A program made the translations under genes and the position numbers. The notes beneath the pieces were generated by a model. It searched no databases and had not been told where the DNA came from. It saw only the letters and a program-made list of their open reading frames with translations. Below, one piece after another: positions 16,835 to 25,595 of a stretch of 64,000 bases of DNA; position 1 is the first letter of the stretch; the number at the start of each line of letters is the position of its first letter. Origin of the DNA: Bradyrhizobium sp. CCGB12 (GTDB taxonomy: Bacteria; Pseudomonadota; Alphaproteobacteria; Rhizobiales; Xanthobacteraceae). The stretch spans positions 4,588,001-4,652,000 of the forward strand of contig NZ_JANADO010000001.1 in NCBI RefSeq assembly GCF_024199845.1, given 5' to 3'.

Positions 16835-17657
16835 CGTGGCCTCCACTGTGCGGACGGCCGGCATCGGAGAGCAGCTCCGGCCCGGGCCCCGGCGGAATGT
16901 GCTGGGTCGCGATCAGGTCGAACAAGCGCGGGTCTTCGAGGCGGTAGACCGGCCGGCCCTTCTCGATGCCCTGCTGCATCAGCTTCTTGTAGCTGTCCGC
17001 ATTCAGCACGGCATCGGTCTTTGCGGTGGTCGCCACCCAGTCCGGAAAGGCGAGCGGCGAGACCACGTTGACGTCGAACATCATGTCGGGGAATCCGTCG
17101 CCGGAGAAATGCGCGGACAGGCCCTGGAGCTTGCCTTCATTGTCGGCGCGCAGGTTCAGCTTCGTCACCATGCCGTTCATGGTGTAGATCATGCTGCCGA
17201 GCTGGGGGATGAAGAACGTGTTCATCACGCTCGACGATGTCAGCTGGAAATTCAGCTCGGCCCCGGCCGGTACCGTCAACGTGTTGACGGTGGCGATGCC
17301 CTGGTCCGGATAGATGAACAGCCATTTCCAGTCGAGCGAGACGGCCTGGATGCGCACCGGGCTGCCGGTGCCCGGCACGGGCGCCGCGGGATCGAGCTGG
17401 TGCGAGCCGATCCAGGCGACGCCGCCGAGCAGGATGACGGTAAGCGCCGGGATCGCCCACACCACCATCTCGACGCGCCCGGAATAGACGAAGTCGGGCT
17501 GGAAGCGCGCCTTCGGATTCGACGCGCGAAACCAGAACGCGAAGCCCAGGATCGCGATGATGGTCGGCACCACGATCACGAGCATGATGAAGACGGAATC
17601 GACCAGGATGGTGCTGTTGGCCGCAGCCACAGGTCCTTGCGGATCGAGCAGATTCAT
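16824..17657 (-). CDS. cyoA: Cytochrome o ubiquinol oxidase subunit II
   Basis: Subunit II of the bo3 quinol oxidase, about 277 aa. Two N-terminal membrane helices (STILVDSVFIMLVIVVPTII and VEMVVWAIPALTVILLGGVA) precede a cupredoxin-like domain (LDWKWLFIYPDQGIATVN) that lacks the CuA ligands, as expected for a quinol enzyme. The sequence from MNLLDPQGPV aligns with E. coli CyoA just after its lipoprotein Cys. Here no lipobox Cys is present, and the frame upstream only reaches a TTG (17723) without a signal-peptide-like stretch. The ATG at 17657 is therefore my choice, with a weak ribosome site; the true start may differ. First gene of the operon. Confidence 0.88.
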   Translation of the reverse strand: MNLLDPQGPVAAANSTILVDSVFIMLVIVVPTIIAILGFAFWFRASNPKARFQPDFVYSGRVEMVVWAIPALTVILLGGVAWIGSHQLDPAAPVPGTGSPVRIQAVSLDWKWLFIYPDQGIATVNTLTVPAGAELNFQLTSSSVMNTFFIPQLGSMIYTMNGMVTKLNLRADNEGKLQGLSAHFSGDGFPDMMFDVNVVSPLAFPDWVATTAKTDAVLNADSYKKLMQQGIEKGRPVYRLEDPRLFDLIATQHIPPGPGPELLSDAGRPHSGGHDAR

Positions 17658-17889
17658 CGGCAAGCCACTGGCGGTTGGAAAGCCCCGAGCGGAAGCGTAG
17701 CGCGAAACACGCCCCCGCACCAAATGCAGTTGTATGACGGCGGTTCCGAAAGCCGTCTTTCAGAACCGCCCGATCTCGCGTGACGGCATGCAATTCCATG
17801 CGATGTCAATGACATGAGCGCGGGGCGGCCGGCCTTCTCACTGCCGTGCCCCGTTGCTATCGTCGGCAAAAGCAGCGGGATGGAACGAG

Positions 17890-18702
17890 ATGCAGGGCCC
17901 CGAGGATGATGCTGGCCTCGCCGGCAAGGTGGCGCTTATCAGCGGCGGTGGCGCTGCGGGGGACGGCATCGGCAACGGCCGCGCTGCAGCAATCCTGCTC
18001 GCCCGCGCCGGCGTGAAAGTGCTGGTGGCCGATCGCGACCTTGAGCTCGCCGAGCGCACCGTGGAGATGATCACCGCCGAGGGCGGCACCGCTGCGGCCC
18101 ATGGCGGCGACGTCACCAGCGAAGCCGATTGCAAGGCGCTCGTCGAAGCCGCGCTCGACCTCTGGGGCCGGCTTGATTTCCTCGACAACAATGTCGGCAT
18201 CGGCAGCCGCGGCAATGTGGTCGACGAGGCGCCTGAACAATATCGCCGCGTCATGCAGGTCAATGTCGAGACCATGTTCCTGCTCTCGAAGCACGCGATC
18301 CCGGCCATGATCAAGACCGCCAAGGGCGGTGCGATCGTCAACATCTCATCGATCTCGGCGCTCAGACCGCGCGGGCTCACGACCTACACGACCTCGAAGG
18401 CCGCGATCATTGGCCTCACGCGCGCGATGGCGGTCGATCACGGCCGCGACAACATCCGCGTCAACTGCATCTGCCCGGGTCCGATGTACACGCCGATGGT
18501 CTATGCCCGCGGCATGAGCGAACAGGCCCGCGCACAGCGGGCCAAGGCCTCGGTGCTGAAGACCGAAGGCACTGGCTGGGACGTCGGCCATGCCGTCAAA
18601 TTCCTGCTCAGCAATTTTGCACGCTACATCACCGGCCAGGTGCTGGTGGTCGACGGCGGCGTGACGCTGCAAGCACCCGAACGCGAGTCACAAGACCACT
18701 GA
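17890..18702 (+). CDS. SDR family oxidoreductase
   Basis: A 270-aa classical short-chain dehydrogenase/reductase. The NAD(P) motif appears as SGGGAAGDGIGNGRA (residues about 19-33), followed by NNVG, the active-site Ser in ISSIS, YTTSK (Tyr-x-x-x-Lys) and CPGPMYTP. ATG 17890 was chosen because GGATGGAACGAG precedes it. The next gene (CMD family) starts 16 bases after its stop, and a paralogous SDR follows, so the three form one operon, probably for oxidation and processing of an alcohol or carboxylate in catabolism. The specific substrate is not visible. Confidence 0.92.
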   Translation: MQGPEDDAGLAGKVALISGGGAAGDGIGNGRAAAILLARAGVKVLVADRDLELAERTVEMITAEGGTAAAHGGDVTSEADCKALVEAALDLWGRLDFLDNNVGIGSRGNVVDEAPEQYRRVMQVNVETMFLLSKHAIPAMIKTAKGGAIVNISSISALRPRGLTTYTTSKAAIIGLTRAMAVDHGRDNIRVNCICPGPMYTPMVYARGMSEQARAQRAKASVLKTEGTGWDVGHAVKFLLSNFARYITGQVLVVDGGVTLQAPERESQDH

Positions 18703-18718
18703 CAAGGGGAACACAGCG

Positions 18719-19273
18719 ATGGCACGCCTGCCCTATCTCGAGGCCGACCAGGTCGCGCCCGAATATCGCGACATGCTCAAGCGCAACACCAACCTGCACA
18801 AGCTCCTGGTCAACTCGCCAGAGATGGCGCGCGCCTTCAACGGCATCGGCGGCTATATCCGCTTCAAGAGCAAGCTCGACCCGCGCCTGCGCGAGCTTGC
18901 GATCCTCCAGGTCGGCTGGATGGAGAAGTCGGAATACGAGTTCACCCATCATGTGAAGATCGGCAAGGAGTTCGGCGTCATCGACGCGGACATCGCCGGC
19001 CTGATGGCGGAAACCGAGGGCAAGTCGTCCACGCTCGAACCGCTCGCAAGAGCGATCCTGAAGGGCACCCGCGAGATGGTGCGCGAGCTCGCGATGTCGG
19101 ATGCCACCTTCGCCGAGATCAAGCAGCATCTCTCCGACGAGCACATGGTCGATCTCGTGCTCACCATCGCCTTCTATTGCGGCGTGGTGCGCGTGCTCGC
19201 GACGATGAAGATCGATAACGAGCCCTATTACAAAGAGGTACTCCAGCAGTACCCGATCCCGGGAGTGAATTGA
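18719..19273 (+). CDS. Carboxymuconolactone decarboxylase (AhpD-like) family protein
   Basis: A 184-aa helical protein of the CMD/AhpD family. The core ELAILQVGWMEKSEYEFTHHVKIGKEFGV is typical, but the redox Cys-x-x-Cys of AhpD is absent (Ser and Glu at that place), so peroxidase partner activity is unlikely and a lyase or binding role is more probable. GGGGA lies 10 bases before the ATG. It sits between two related SDR genes (16 bases after the first, 1 base before the second), which suggests a common pathway. Many such CMD-SDR pairs occur in aromatic and terpenoid degradation clusters, but the pathway here is not established. Confidence 0.88.
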   Translation: MARLPYLEADQVAPEYRDMLKRNTNLHKLLVNSPEMARAFNGIGGYIRFKSKLDPRLRELAILQVGWMEKSEYEFTHHVKIGKEFGVIDADIAGLMAETEGKSSTLEPLARAILKGTREMVRELAMSDATFAEIKQHLSDEHMVDLVLTIAFYCGVVRVLATMKIDNEPYYKEVLQQYPIPGVN

Positions 19274-19274
19274 C

Positions 19275-20078
19275 ATGCGCTTGAAGGACAAGGTTGCGAT
19301 CGTGGTCGGGGCCGGGCAAAGTCCCGGCGAAGGCATGGGCAACGGCCGCGCCACTGCGCTCACCTTCGCGCGCGAGGGTGCAAAGGTTCTGTGTGTCGAT
19401 CATCATCTGGAATCGGCTCAGGAAACGGTTGCGATGATCACCGCCGCGAAGCAGGGCAGCGCCGCAGCCTTCAAGGCCGATGTCACGAAATCCGCCGACA
19501 TCAAGGCGATGGTGGCGGACGCGCAGTCACGCTGGGGCCGGATCGACGTGCTGCACAACAATGTCGGCGTCAGCCTGTCGGGCGGCGATGCCGAATTGCT
19601 GCAACTGACCGAAGAGGCATTCGACCGCGTCGTCGCCATCAATCTCAAGAGCTGCATCCTCGCCGCGAAAGAGGTGATCCCGATCATGCGCGCGCAACGA
19701 AGCGGCGCCATCATCAACATCTCCTCGATGGCCGCGATCACGACCTATCCTTACGTCGCCTACAAGGCGACGAAGTCGGCGATGATCGCCTTCACCGAAC
19801 AGCTCGCCTACCAGAACGCCGAATACGGCATCCGCGCCAACGTCATCCTGCCCGGCCTGATGAACACGCCGATGGCAGTCGACACCCGCGCCCGCGAATG
19901 GCACAAGACCCGCGCCGAGGTCGAAGCCGAGCGCGACAGCAAGGTGCCACTGCGCAGGAAGATGGGCACCGGATGGGACGTCGCCAACGCCGCGCTGTTT
20001 CTGGCCTCGGACGAGGCGAACTTCATCACCGGCGTGACGCTGCCGGTGGATGGCGGGGCGAGCGTGAGGCGGGGCTGA
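19275..20078 (+). CDS. SDR family oxidoreductase (paralogue of the 17890 gene)
   Basis: A 267-aa short-chain dehydrogenase. VGAGQSPGEGMGNGRA (about 11-26) is the same unusual Gly-rich nucleotide loop as in the upstream SDR, supporting a tandem duplication around the CMD gene. NNVG, ISSMAAI, AYKATK (Tyr-x-x-x-Lys) and LPGLMNTPM are present, so it should be active. GGGAGTGA provides the ribosome site at the end of the CMD gene. The C terminus TGVTLPVDGGASVRRG is standard for the family. Last gene of the operon; a family A repeat follows. Confidence 0.92.
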   Translation: MRLKDKVAIVVGAGQSPGEGMGNGRATALTFAREGAKVLCVDHHLESAQETVAMITAAKQGSAAAFKADVTKSADIKAMVADAQSRWGRIDVLHNNVGVSLSGGDAELLQLTEEAFDRVVAINLKSCILAAKEVIPIMRAQRSGAIINISSMAAITTYPYVAYKATKSAMIAFTEQLAYQNAEYGIRANVILPGLMNTPMAVDTRAREWHKTRAEVEAERDSKVPLRRKMGTGWDVANAALFLASDEANFITGVTLPVDGGASVRRG

Positions 20079-20083
20079 TTCTT

Positions 20084-20226
20084 CTCCCTCTCCCCGTTCT
20101 TACGGGGAGAGGGTCGGGGTGAGGGGCTGCTTCCACGAAAACGCTGAGAGTTGGACTCGTGGAGAGTCCCCCTCACCCGGAATTTGCTCTCGCAAATTCC
20201 GGCCTCTCCCCGCACGCGGGGAGAGG
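20084..20226. repeat. Intergenic inverted repeat, family A, copy 2
   Basis: Begins CTCCCTCTCCCCGTTCTTACGG and ends CCTCTCCCCGCACGCGGGGAGAGG. An internal arm pair GAATTTGC/GCAAATTC is unique to this copy. It lies between convergent genes (SDR and sorbosone-dehydrogenase-like) and may stop transcription in both directions. Confidence 0.88.
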
Positions 20227-20240
20227 CGAAGAGAGCTCGC

Positions 20241-21581
20241 TCACCGCGGCGCGCTTGTCACTCGCCAGATCGTGCCGTTGCCATCTTCCGACACCAGCAA
20301 CGATCCGTCCCTTGCCACGGCCACTCCCACCGGCCTGCCCCACACCTCGGTGTCGCTCACGACGAACCCGGTGACGAAATCCTCATATTCGCCGGTCGCC
20401 TTGCCGTCCTTCATCTTGATGCGGATCACCTTGTAGCCAGTGCGCTTCGACCGGTTCCAGGAGCCGTGTTCGGCGGCGAAGGCGTCTCCCTGATACTCGG
20501 ATGGAAACTGCGTGCCCTGGTAGAAGGTCATGCCGAGCGAGGCCGAATGCGGCTGGACCAGCACGTCCGGCACCGTCACCTTGTCTTTGAGGTCCGGACG
20601 CGCGCCGGTGTGTCGCGGGTCTTCGTTGTTGCCGATATAGAACCAGGGCCAGCCATAGAAGCCGCCCTCCTTCACGCTGGTCACGTAGTCGGGCACGAGG
20701 TCGTCACCGAGGCCGTCGCGTTCGTTGGTGGAGCACCAGGGCATGCCGGTCTGCGGCTGGACCGCGAGGCCGACGCAATTGCGGATGCCGGTGGCGTAGA
20801 TCTTTCGCTCCTTGCCATCGGGATTGAAGGCCAGCACGGTCGCGCGCTCCGTCTCGCTCGCCCAGGCAGCACCAAGCGGTTGCGCTTTTGACCAGGCCTC
20901 CAATCCGCCCGGCGGCGTGCCCATCCCCTCGGCGACGTTGCTGAGCGAGCCGACCGACACCAGCATGCGCTTGTTGTCAGGCGTGAAGACGATGTCGCGG
21001 GTGGAATGGCCACCGTCATGCGGCAGGCTTGCCACGATCGTCTCCGCCTTGCCGCGCGCCTTGAGATCGCCGGCCTGGTAGGGAAAGCGAACGACGCTGT
21101 CGGTATTGGCGACATAGACCCATTGCGGATTGTCGCCGTTCGGGAAGAACGCGATGCCGAAGGGTTGCCTCAGTCCGCCGGCGAACACCTCGTTGGTCGC
21201 GACCTTGCCGCCCTCTCCCGCGCGAAGCACGCGGATGTTGCCGGCCCGCGTCTCCGCGACGAAGACATCACCGTTCGGCGCAACCCGCACGATACGCGGC
21301 GCGCGCAAGCCTTCGGCGAACAGCTCGATCTTGAAACCCGAGGGCACCTGGAGGGCCGCCTCTGACGGTCGCGGCACCACGCGCGAGAAGCTTGCAACCG
21401 ACCGCGAGGCGCCGGGCCTGACGAGATCCTGCGGCCGGATCAGCCTGATTGTGCCGGGCTTGTCGGCCTGCCAATCGCCATAGGCGTCCTTGCCCTGCAG
21501 CACCGGCTCAGCCTGCACGCCAGCTGCAACAGCGACCAGCAGCCCCGCGGATATCGCCGCGGACGAAATCCTGTTCTTCAC
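20241..21581 (-). CDS. PQQ-type sugar dehydrogenase, L-sorbosone/glucose dehydrogenase-like, secreted
   Basis: A 446-aa beta-propeller protein of the soluble glucose/sorbosone dehydrogenase family. These enzymes oxidise sugars in the periplasm with PQQ, though many members have no proven activity. The signal peptide is MKNRISSAAISAGLLVAVAAGVQA. Blade motifs follow: RIVRVAPNGDVFVAETRAGNI, HSTRDIVFTPDNKRMLVSVGS, GIRNCVGLAVQPQTG, GGFYGWPWFYIG and a final DGSLLVSEDGNGTIWRV. GTG 21581 is the start, because GGGGAGGAAG lies just upstream; the much longer open frame before it lacks such support. No PQQ biosynthesis genes are in the window. Divergent from puuD. Confidence 0.88.
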   Translation of the reverse strand: MKNRISSAAISAGLLVAVAAGVQAEPVLQGKDAYGDWQADKPGTIRLIRPQDLVRPGASRSVASFSRVVPRPSEAALQVPSGFKIELFAEGLRAPRIVRVAPNGDVFVAETRAGNIRVLRAGEGGKVATNEVFAGGLRQPFGIAFFPNGDNPQWVYVANTDSVVRFPYQAGDLKARGKAETIVASLPHDGGHSTRDIVFTPDNKRMLVSVGSLSNVAEGMGTPPGGLEAWSKAQPLGAAWASETERATVLAFNPDGKERKIYATGIRNCVGLAVQPQTGMPWCSTNERDGLGDDLVPDYVTSVKEGGFYGWPWFYIGNNEDPRHTGARPDLKDKVTVPDVLVQPHSASLGMTFYQGTQFPSEYQGDAFAAEHGSWNRSKRTGYKVIRIKMKDGKATGEYEDFVTGFVVSDTEVWGRPVGVAVARDGSLLVSEDGNGTIWRVTSAPR

Positions 21582-21806
21582 GTCTGCTTCCTCCCCACCT
21601 GTGTCCGGCGTCAACGCCGAACATCCGCAAACGTTCTGCGGCAGGTCAAACACCTGCCGCATCCAACGTCCGCTCATGCCTGCACGATGTGCATCAGGTG
21701 CAACCCATCGTACTGGAAAACGCCGCGGATAGGTGCGACACATTGTAAGAGCGGGGGTTGCAGGCATCAAAGCTGCGGCATCGCCGTCGCAATTGATGGG
21801 GTGATC

Positions 21807-22997
21807 ATGTGGGGATCCGTCGTATCGGAATGGGCGAGCCTGCTGCTCCGCTGGCTGCACGTGGTTGCTGCCATCGCGTGGATCGGCAGTTCCTTCTATT
21901 TCATCGCCCTCGATCTCGGCCTCAGGTCGAGGCGCGACCTGCCTGATGGCGTGCAGGGCGAAGCCTGGCAGGTCCACGGCGGCGGCTTCTACCGGATCAT
22001 GAAATATCTGGTGGCCCCGCACCAGATGCCGGACGAGCTGACCTGGTTCAAATGGGAGGCCTACACCACCTGGCTGTCCGGCTTCGCGTTGATGGTGGTG
22101 GTGTATTATCTCGAGGCCGATCTGTTCCTGGTCGACAAGTCCATCCTCGACCTCACGCCATTCCAGGCCGGGTTGTTCAGCTTCTTCAGCCTCGCTCTGG
22201 CGTGGCTGCTTTATGAAACCGCCTGCCGCACCGGGCTTGCGCAGCGCGAGCTGCCCTTTGCCATCGGCGGCTATCTGTTCCTGGTCGCACTGACCTACGC
22301 CTTCACCCATGTGCTGAGCGGCCGTGGCGCCTTCAACCAGATCGGCGCGATCATCGGCACCATCATGGTCGCCAACGTCTTCGCCCTGATCATCCCGAAC
22401 CAGAAGAAGATCGTGGCGGCGCTAATTGCGGGACAGGCGCCCGATCCAAAACTCGGCAAGGCCAGCAAGGAGCGCTCGGTCCACAACAACTACCTGACGC
22501 TTCCCGTGGTCGTGCTGATGATCAGCAATCACTATCCCCTGCTCTATGCCACGCGCTTCAATTGGATCATCGTCGCCATCATCCTGGCGCTCGGCCCCGT
22601 GATCCGCCACTTCTTCAACGAGCGACACGCGGGGCGCAAATCGCCGTGGTGGGTGTGGGGCGTGGCAGCGATCGGCGTGATCGCGATCCTCTTCCTCTCC
22701 GCAGCCGGGCCGCGCGCCGTCAAGACGGGCACGCTCGCGGCGCAGCCGACGCTCGCCAATGTCGAGGAGATCGTGATGTCCCGCTGTAGCATGTGCCACG
22801 CGGCCGAGCCGGTCTGGGCCGGCATCGTCACCGCGCCGAAAGGCATCCTGCTCGATGCCCCCGAACACATCCATCGCAATATCCGCCTGATCGGTCGCGT
22901 CGCAGCCTGGTCGAATGCGATGCCGCCGGGCAACATCACCGAGATGACCAGCGAGGAGCGCGCCATCCTTGCAGCCTATCTCGAGCGGGTGCGCTGA
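21807..22997 (+). CDS. puuD: Urate hydroxylase PuuD-type membrane protein with cytochrome c domain
   Basis: A 396-aa inner-membrane protein. Eight or so hydrophobic segments starting LLLRWLHVVAAIAWIGSSFYF and containing LVAPHQMPDELTWFKWEAYTTW, together with a C-terminal CSMCH haem c motif (about residue 327) and the RNIRLIGRVAAWSNAMPPGNITEMT tail, match PuuD. PuuD oxidises urate to 5-hydroxyisourate and passes electrons to the respiratory chain. ATG 21807 follows GGGGTGA; the GTG at 21801 is an alternative. No other purine-catabolism gene is nearby, so it appears as a single gene. Confidence 0.9.
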   Translation: MWGSVVSEWASLLLRWLHVVAAIAWIGSSFYFIALDLGLRSRRDLPDGVQGEAWQVHGGGFYRIMKYLVAPHQMPDELTWFKWEAYTTWLSGFALMVVVYYLEADLFLVDKSILDLTPFQAGLFSFFSLALAWLLYETACRTGLAQRELPFAIGGYLFLVALTYAFTHVLSGRGAFNQIGAIIGTIMVANVFALIIPNQKKIVAALIAGQAPDPKLGKASKERSVHNNYLTLPVVVLMISNHYPLLYATRFNWIIVAIILALGPVIRHFFNERHAGRKSPWWVWGVAAIGVIAILFLSAAGPRAVKTGTLAAQPTLANVEEIVMSRCSMCHAAEPVWAGIVTAPKGILLDAPEHIHRNIRLIGRVAAWSNAMPPGNITEMTSEERAILAAYLERVR

Positions 22998-23142
22998 CGC
23001 GCGTCGCACGAAGGCGCGTTGCGCGGAATGAAATTCCGCATCTTGCCCTGAATTGAAAATGACTTGGCCGCCTATCCGGCGTAGACATGACCGGCGGCCG
23101 CCGGCGCGGTCCCAAAGTCAGTTTGCAATCGGGGAAAGAACA

Positions 23143-24000
23143 GTGGCCCTCAAGAACATCATCGGTATCGACCACGCCGTGGTCATGGTGAAGGACCTCG
23201 ACAAGGCCGCGGAGAACTACCGGCAGCTCGGGTTCACCGTTTCCCCGCGCGGCACCCACAGCGCGCATATGGGCACCGGCAACTACACCATCATGTTCGA
23301 CCCCGACTATATGGAGCTGCTCGGCGTGCTCGTGGCGACCGAGCAGAATGCGCCGGCGCGCACCTTCCTCGACAAGCAGGGCGAGGGCATTGAGCGCATT
23401 GCCTTCACCGCAGTCGATTCCGCGGCCGGCGCGGAGGAGATCCGCGCGCGGGGCCTGACACCGATCGGCCCGACCGATTTCGAGCGGCCGGTGACTCTGC
23501 CTGACGGCACGGTCTCGGCGGCAAGGTTTCGCACCTTCATGTGGCCGACCGCGGAAGCGCCGGGCGGCGTGCGCATCTTCGCCTGCCAGCACAAGACTCG
23601 CGAGACCGTGTGGATCCCTGACTTGATGAAGCATGCCAATGCGGCCAGGCGGATCAAGCAGACGCTGATCGCAACGCCTGAGCCCGCGAAGGAAGCCGCG
23701 CATCTCGGCCGGCTGATCGACCGCGAGCCGAAGGCAGAGGCGGACGGCGCGGTCACCGTGCCCTCCGGCGGCGATCGCGCCGACTTCGTCTATCTGACGC
23801 TGGACCAGCTCCGCGAACGCTTCCCCGGCGTGCCACTCGCAGGCCTCTCCGAACGTGGCGGCGCGGCGCTGGTGCTCGTGAGCGGCGATCTCGCGGCCAC
23901 CGAGAAAGCGCTGGGATCGGTCGCAGTGCGCAGCGGAGCTGCGATCTGCGTGCCGCCGGCCAAGGCCAACGGCACCCTGCTCGCCTTCGTTGCCGGCTGA
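23143..24000 (+). CDS. VOC family (glyoxalase-like) protein
   Basis: A 285-aa protein of the vicinal-oxygen-chelate superfamily. The first module reads GIDHAVVMVKDLDKAAENYRQLGFTVSPRG and continues to PDYMELLGVL, giving a metal-binding His and Glu; a second, more degenerate module follows (HTIDREPKAEAD-like region, then FVYLTLDQLRERFPGV). This two-module layout is that of the glyoxalase-like-domain proteins that act on lactones or aromatic compounds. GTG 23143 was chosen because GGGGAAAG precedes it; the frame reaches further upstream only through a repeat-rich, Arg-rich stretch. The substrate cannot be deduced. Confidence 0.85.
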   Translation: MALKNIIGIDHAVVMVKDLDKAAENYRQLGFTVSPRGTHSAHMGTGNYTIMFDPDYMELLGVLVATEQNAPARTFLDKQGEGIERIAFTAVDSAAGAEEIRARGLTPIGPTDFERPVTLPDGTVSAARFRTFMWPTAEAPGGVRIFACQHKTRETVWIPDLMKHANAARRIKQTLIATPEPAKEAAHLGRLIDREPKAEADGAVTVPSGGDRADFVYLTLDQLRERFPGVPLAGLSERGGAALVLVSGDLAATEKALGSVAVRSGAAICVPPAKANGTLLAFVAG

Positions 24001-24079
24001 TTTTAACTAATTCTTTAACAAGCGTTTACCCGGCAGGCCTAGGATTCCCAGGCATTTCACGCTGCCCGGGGTCAAGCGC

Positions 24080-24355
24080 ATGTTCAAAGAGGGATCGCCG
24101 ATCGCCTATGACGCGCCGGCCGAGCTGAAGAAATGGCCGTCGCTGAAGGGCGAGAGGCAGAAGGACCGAGGTCCGCCCTATCTCGTCTACAACGGCACGC
24201 TCGCCGACTGCGTGCGCGAGCTCATGGGCAAGCCGATCAAGGGCATCTCGCTCTACGACATCATGACGAGGCCGCAGGCCGCCTTCGATCAGACCGTGCT
24301 ATCGCCCGGCGATGCCGCCGAGATCGCGATGCGCAAGGATTTCCCCCAGGACTGA
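24080..24355 (+). CDS. Small conserved hypothetical protein
   Basis: A 91-aa cytosolic protein starting MFKEGSPIAYDAPAEL and ending AEIAMRKDFPQD. It has no membrane segment, Cys pair or recognised domain. The composition (balanced charged residues, codon use like its neighbours) supports a real gene, and CCGGGG lies about 10 bases before the ATG. The 79-base gap after the VOC gene is AT-rich (TTTTAACTAATTCTTTAAC) and could contain its promoter. Convergent with the L,D-transpeptidase gene. I do not recognise its function. Confidence 0.7.
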   Translation: MFKEGSPIAYDAPAELKKWPSLKGERQKDRGPPYLVYNGTLADCVRELMGKPIKGISLYDIMTRPQAAFDQTVLSPGDAAEIAMRKDFPQD

Positions 24356-24375
24356 TACAAGGCCGAATTCAAGAA

Positions 24376-25413
24376 CTATTTCAAGGCTCGCCTGCCGGGC
24401 GTCTTGCCCTGTTGCTTCGAGGAGGATTCCGTCGGCGCATCGAGGAAGACCACGGGTGTACCGCGCTTGACGTTCTCGCCGATCGCACGAACGTCCCAGT
24501 TGGTGAGCCTGACGCAGCCGTGAGAGGCGGACTTGCTGACCCTGTCGGGCTCGGCCGTTCCATGAATGCCGTAGCCCTGCGCCGACAGGCCGATCCAGTA
24601 TGACCCCACCGGATTGTTCGGACCCGGCTTGACCTCGAACGGCTGCCGCGATTTGACACTGTCGAACCTGTACTCGGGATTGTAGTGATAGGTCGGCTTG
24701 TCGTTGGTCGAGGTGACCTTGAGCGTTCCTTGCGGCGTTGGACGGTCCGGGCTGCCGATGGATGCGGGATAGAACGCGACCAGACGATCGGTCGCGTCGA
24801 AGGCCCGCAGCGTTTCATTCTTCTTGTCGACCTCGAGCCGCGCAATGCGCGGCAGCTCTCGCCGTGCAGCAACGTTTGCAACGACGATCGTCTCCTCCGC
24901 CTTGTCGAAGGACTTTGCCGGATTGAGCGTGCGTAGCAGATCCGCGCTCATGTGGAATTTCTCGGCGAGCTCTTCGAGCGGGCTGGTGTAGCTCAGCGCC
25001 TTCAACGATTTCATGTCTTCCAGCTTCGCCGGCAATTCCTTGAGGAACGGCCCCTTCACGTCAGCGTCGGTGATTCTGTAATCGACGACGACAGGCCCCT
25101 CGCTCGCTGCGTTCAGCTTGTCCCAGAGCTCCGGCGTAATGGTCTTGTCTGAGACAATTCCGTTCTGCTCGGCGAACGCCTTGACCGCCTTCTGCGCGTT
25201 CTCGCCGAGCTTGCCGTCGATTTCGCCGGGCGAGAACTGCGCGCGATCGAGCAGGACCTGAAGCTTCACGACCGAGGCGTTGAGCTTGTCGGAGGGTGGG
25301 GACTTTGCGGGACGCGCCGCATCATTCACAGCGGATGCATCGAGATTGCCCGCGAGCGCCGGGCAGATGAACCACAGCGACATCACCGCGCCAAGCATCC
25401 ATCGCATCATCAT
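24376..25413 (-). CDS. L,D-transpeptidase (YkuD) with peptidoglycan-binding domain
   Basis: A 345-aa periplasmic enzyme that makes 3-3 cross-links or attaches proteins to peptidoglycan. The signal peptide is the hydrophobic run after MMMRW. A peptidoglycan-binding-type helix bundle follows (LQVLLDRAQFSPGEIDGKLGENAQKAVKAF, about residues 50-80), then a LysM-like region (LEELAEKFHMSADLLRTLNP). The YkuD domain has YGIHGT and the catalytic SHGCVRL with Cys300. The start at 25413 has GGAACGAG upstream. It is divergent from the lytic transglycosylase gene at 25596, so synthesis and cleavage of the wall share a 182-base control region. Confidence 0.92.
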   Translation of the reverse strand: MMMRWMLGAVMSLWFICPALAGNLDASAVNDAARPAKSPPSDKLNASVVKLQVLLDRAQFSPGEIDGKLGENAQKAVKAFAEQNGIVSDKTITPELWDKLNAASEGPVVVDYRITDADVKGPFLKELPAKLEDMKSLKALSYTSPLEELAEKFHMSADLLRTLNPAKSFDKAEETIVVANVAARRELPRIARLEVDKKNETLRAFDATDRLVAFYPASIGSPDRPTPQGTLKVTSTNDKPTYHYNPEYRFDSVKSRQPFEVKPGPNNPVGSYWIGLSAQGYGIHGTAEPDRVSKSASHGCVRLTNWDVRAIGENVKRGTPVVFLDAPTESSSKQQGKTPGRRALK

Positions 25414-25595
25414 CGCTCGTTCCAATTCGCAAATCATGATCCCGCAGAACCGCGGGGAGTTCTGTTCGGGAACACCGTAGTAACACCGGAGGAACCGACG
25501 AGATCGCAGCTTTGCCGCAATCGGAAGGTTAAGAACTTCCTATCGCCGGTGCATCGCTGGCCGTTCATCCCACAGTTCGAAGGTTGTCCACGCAA

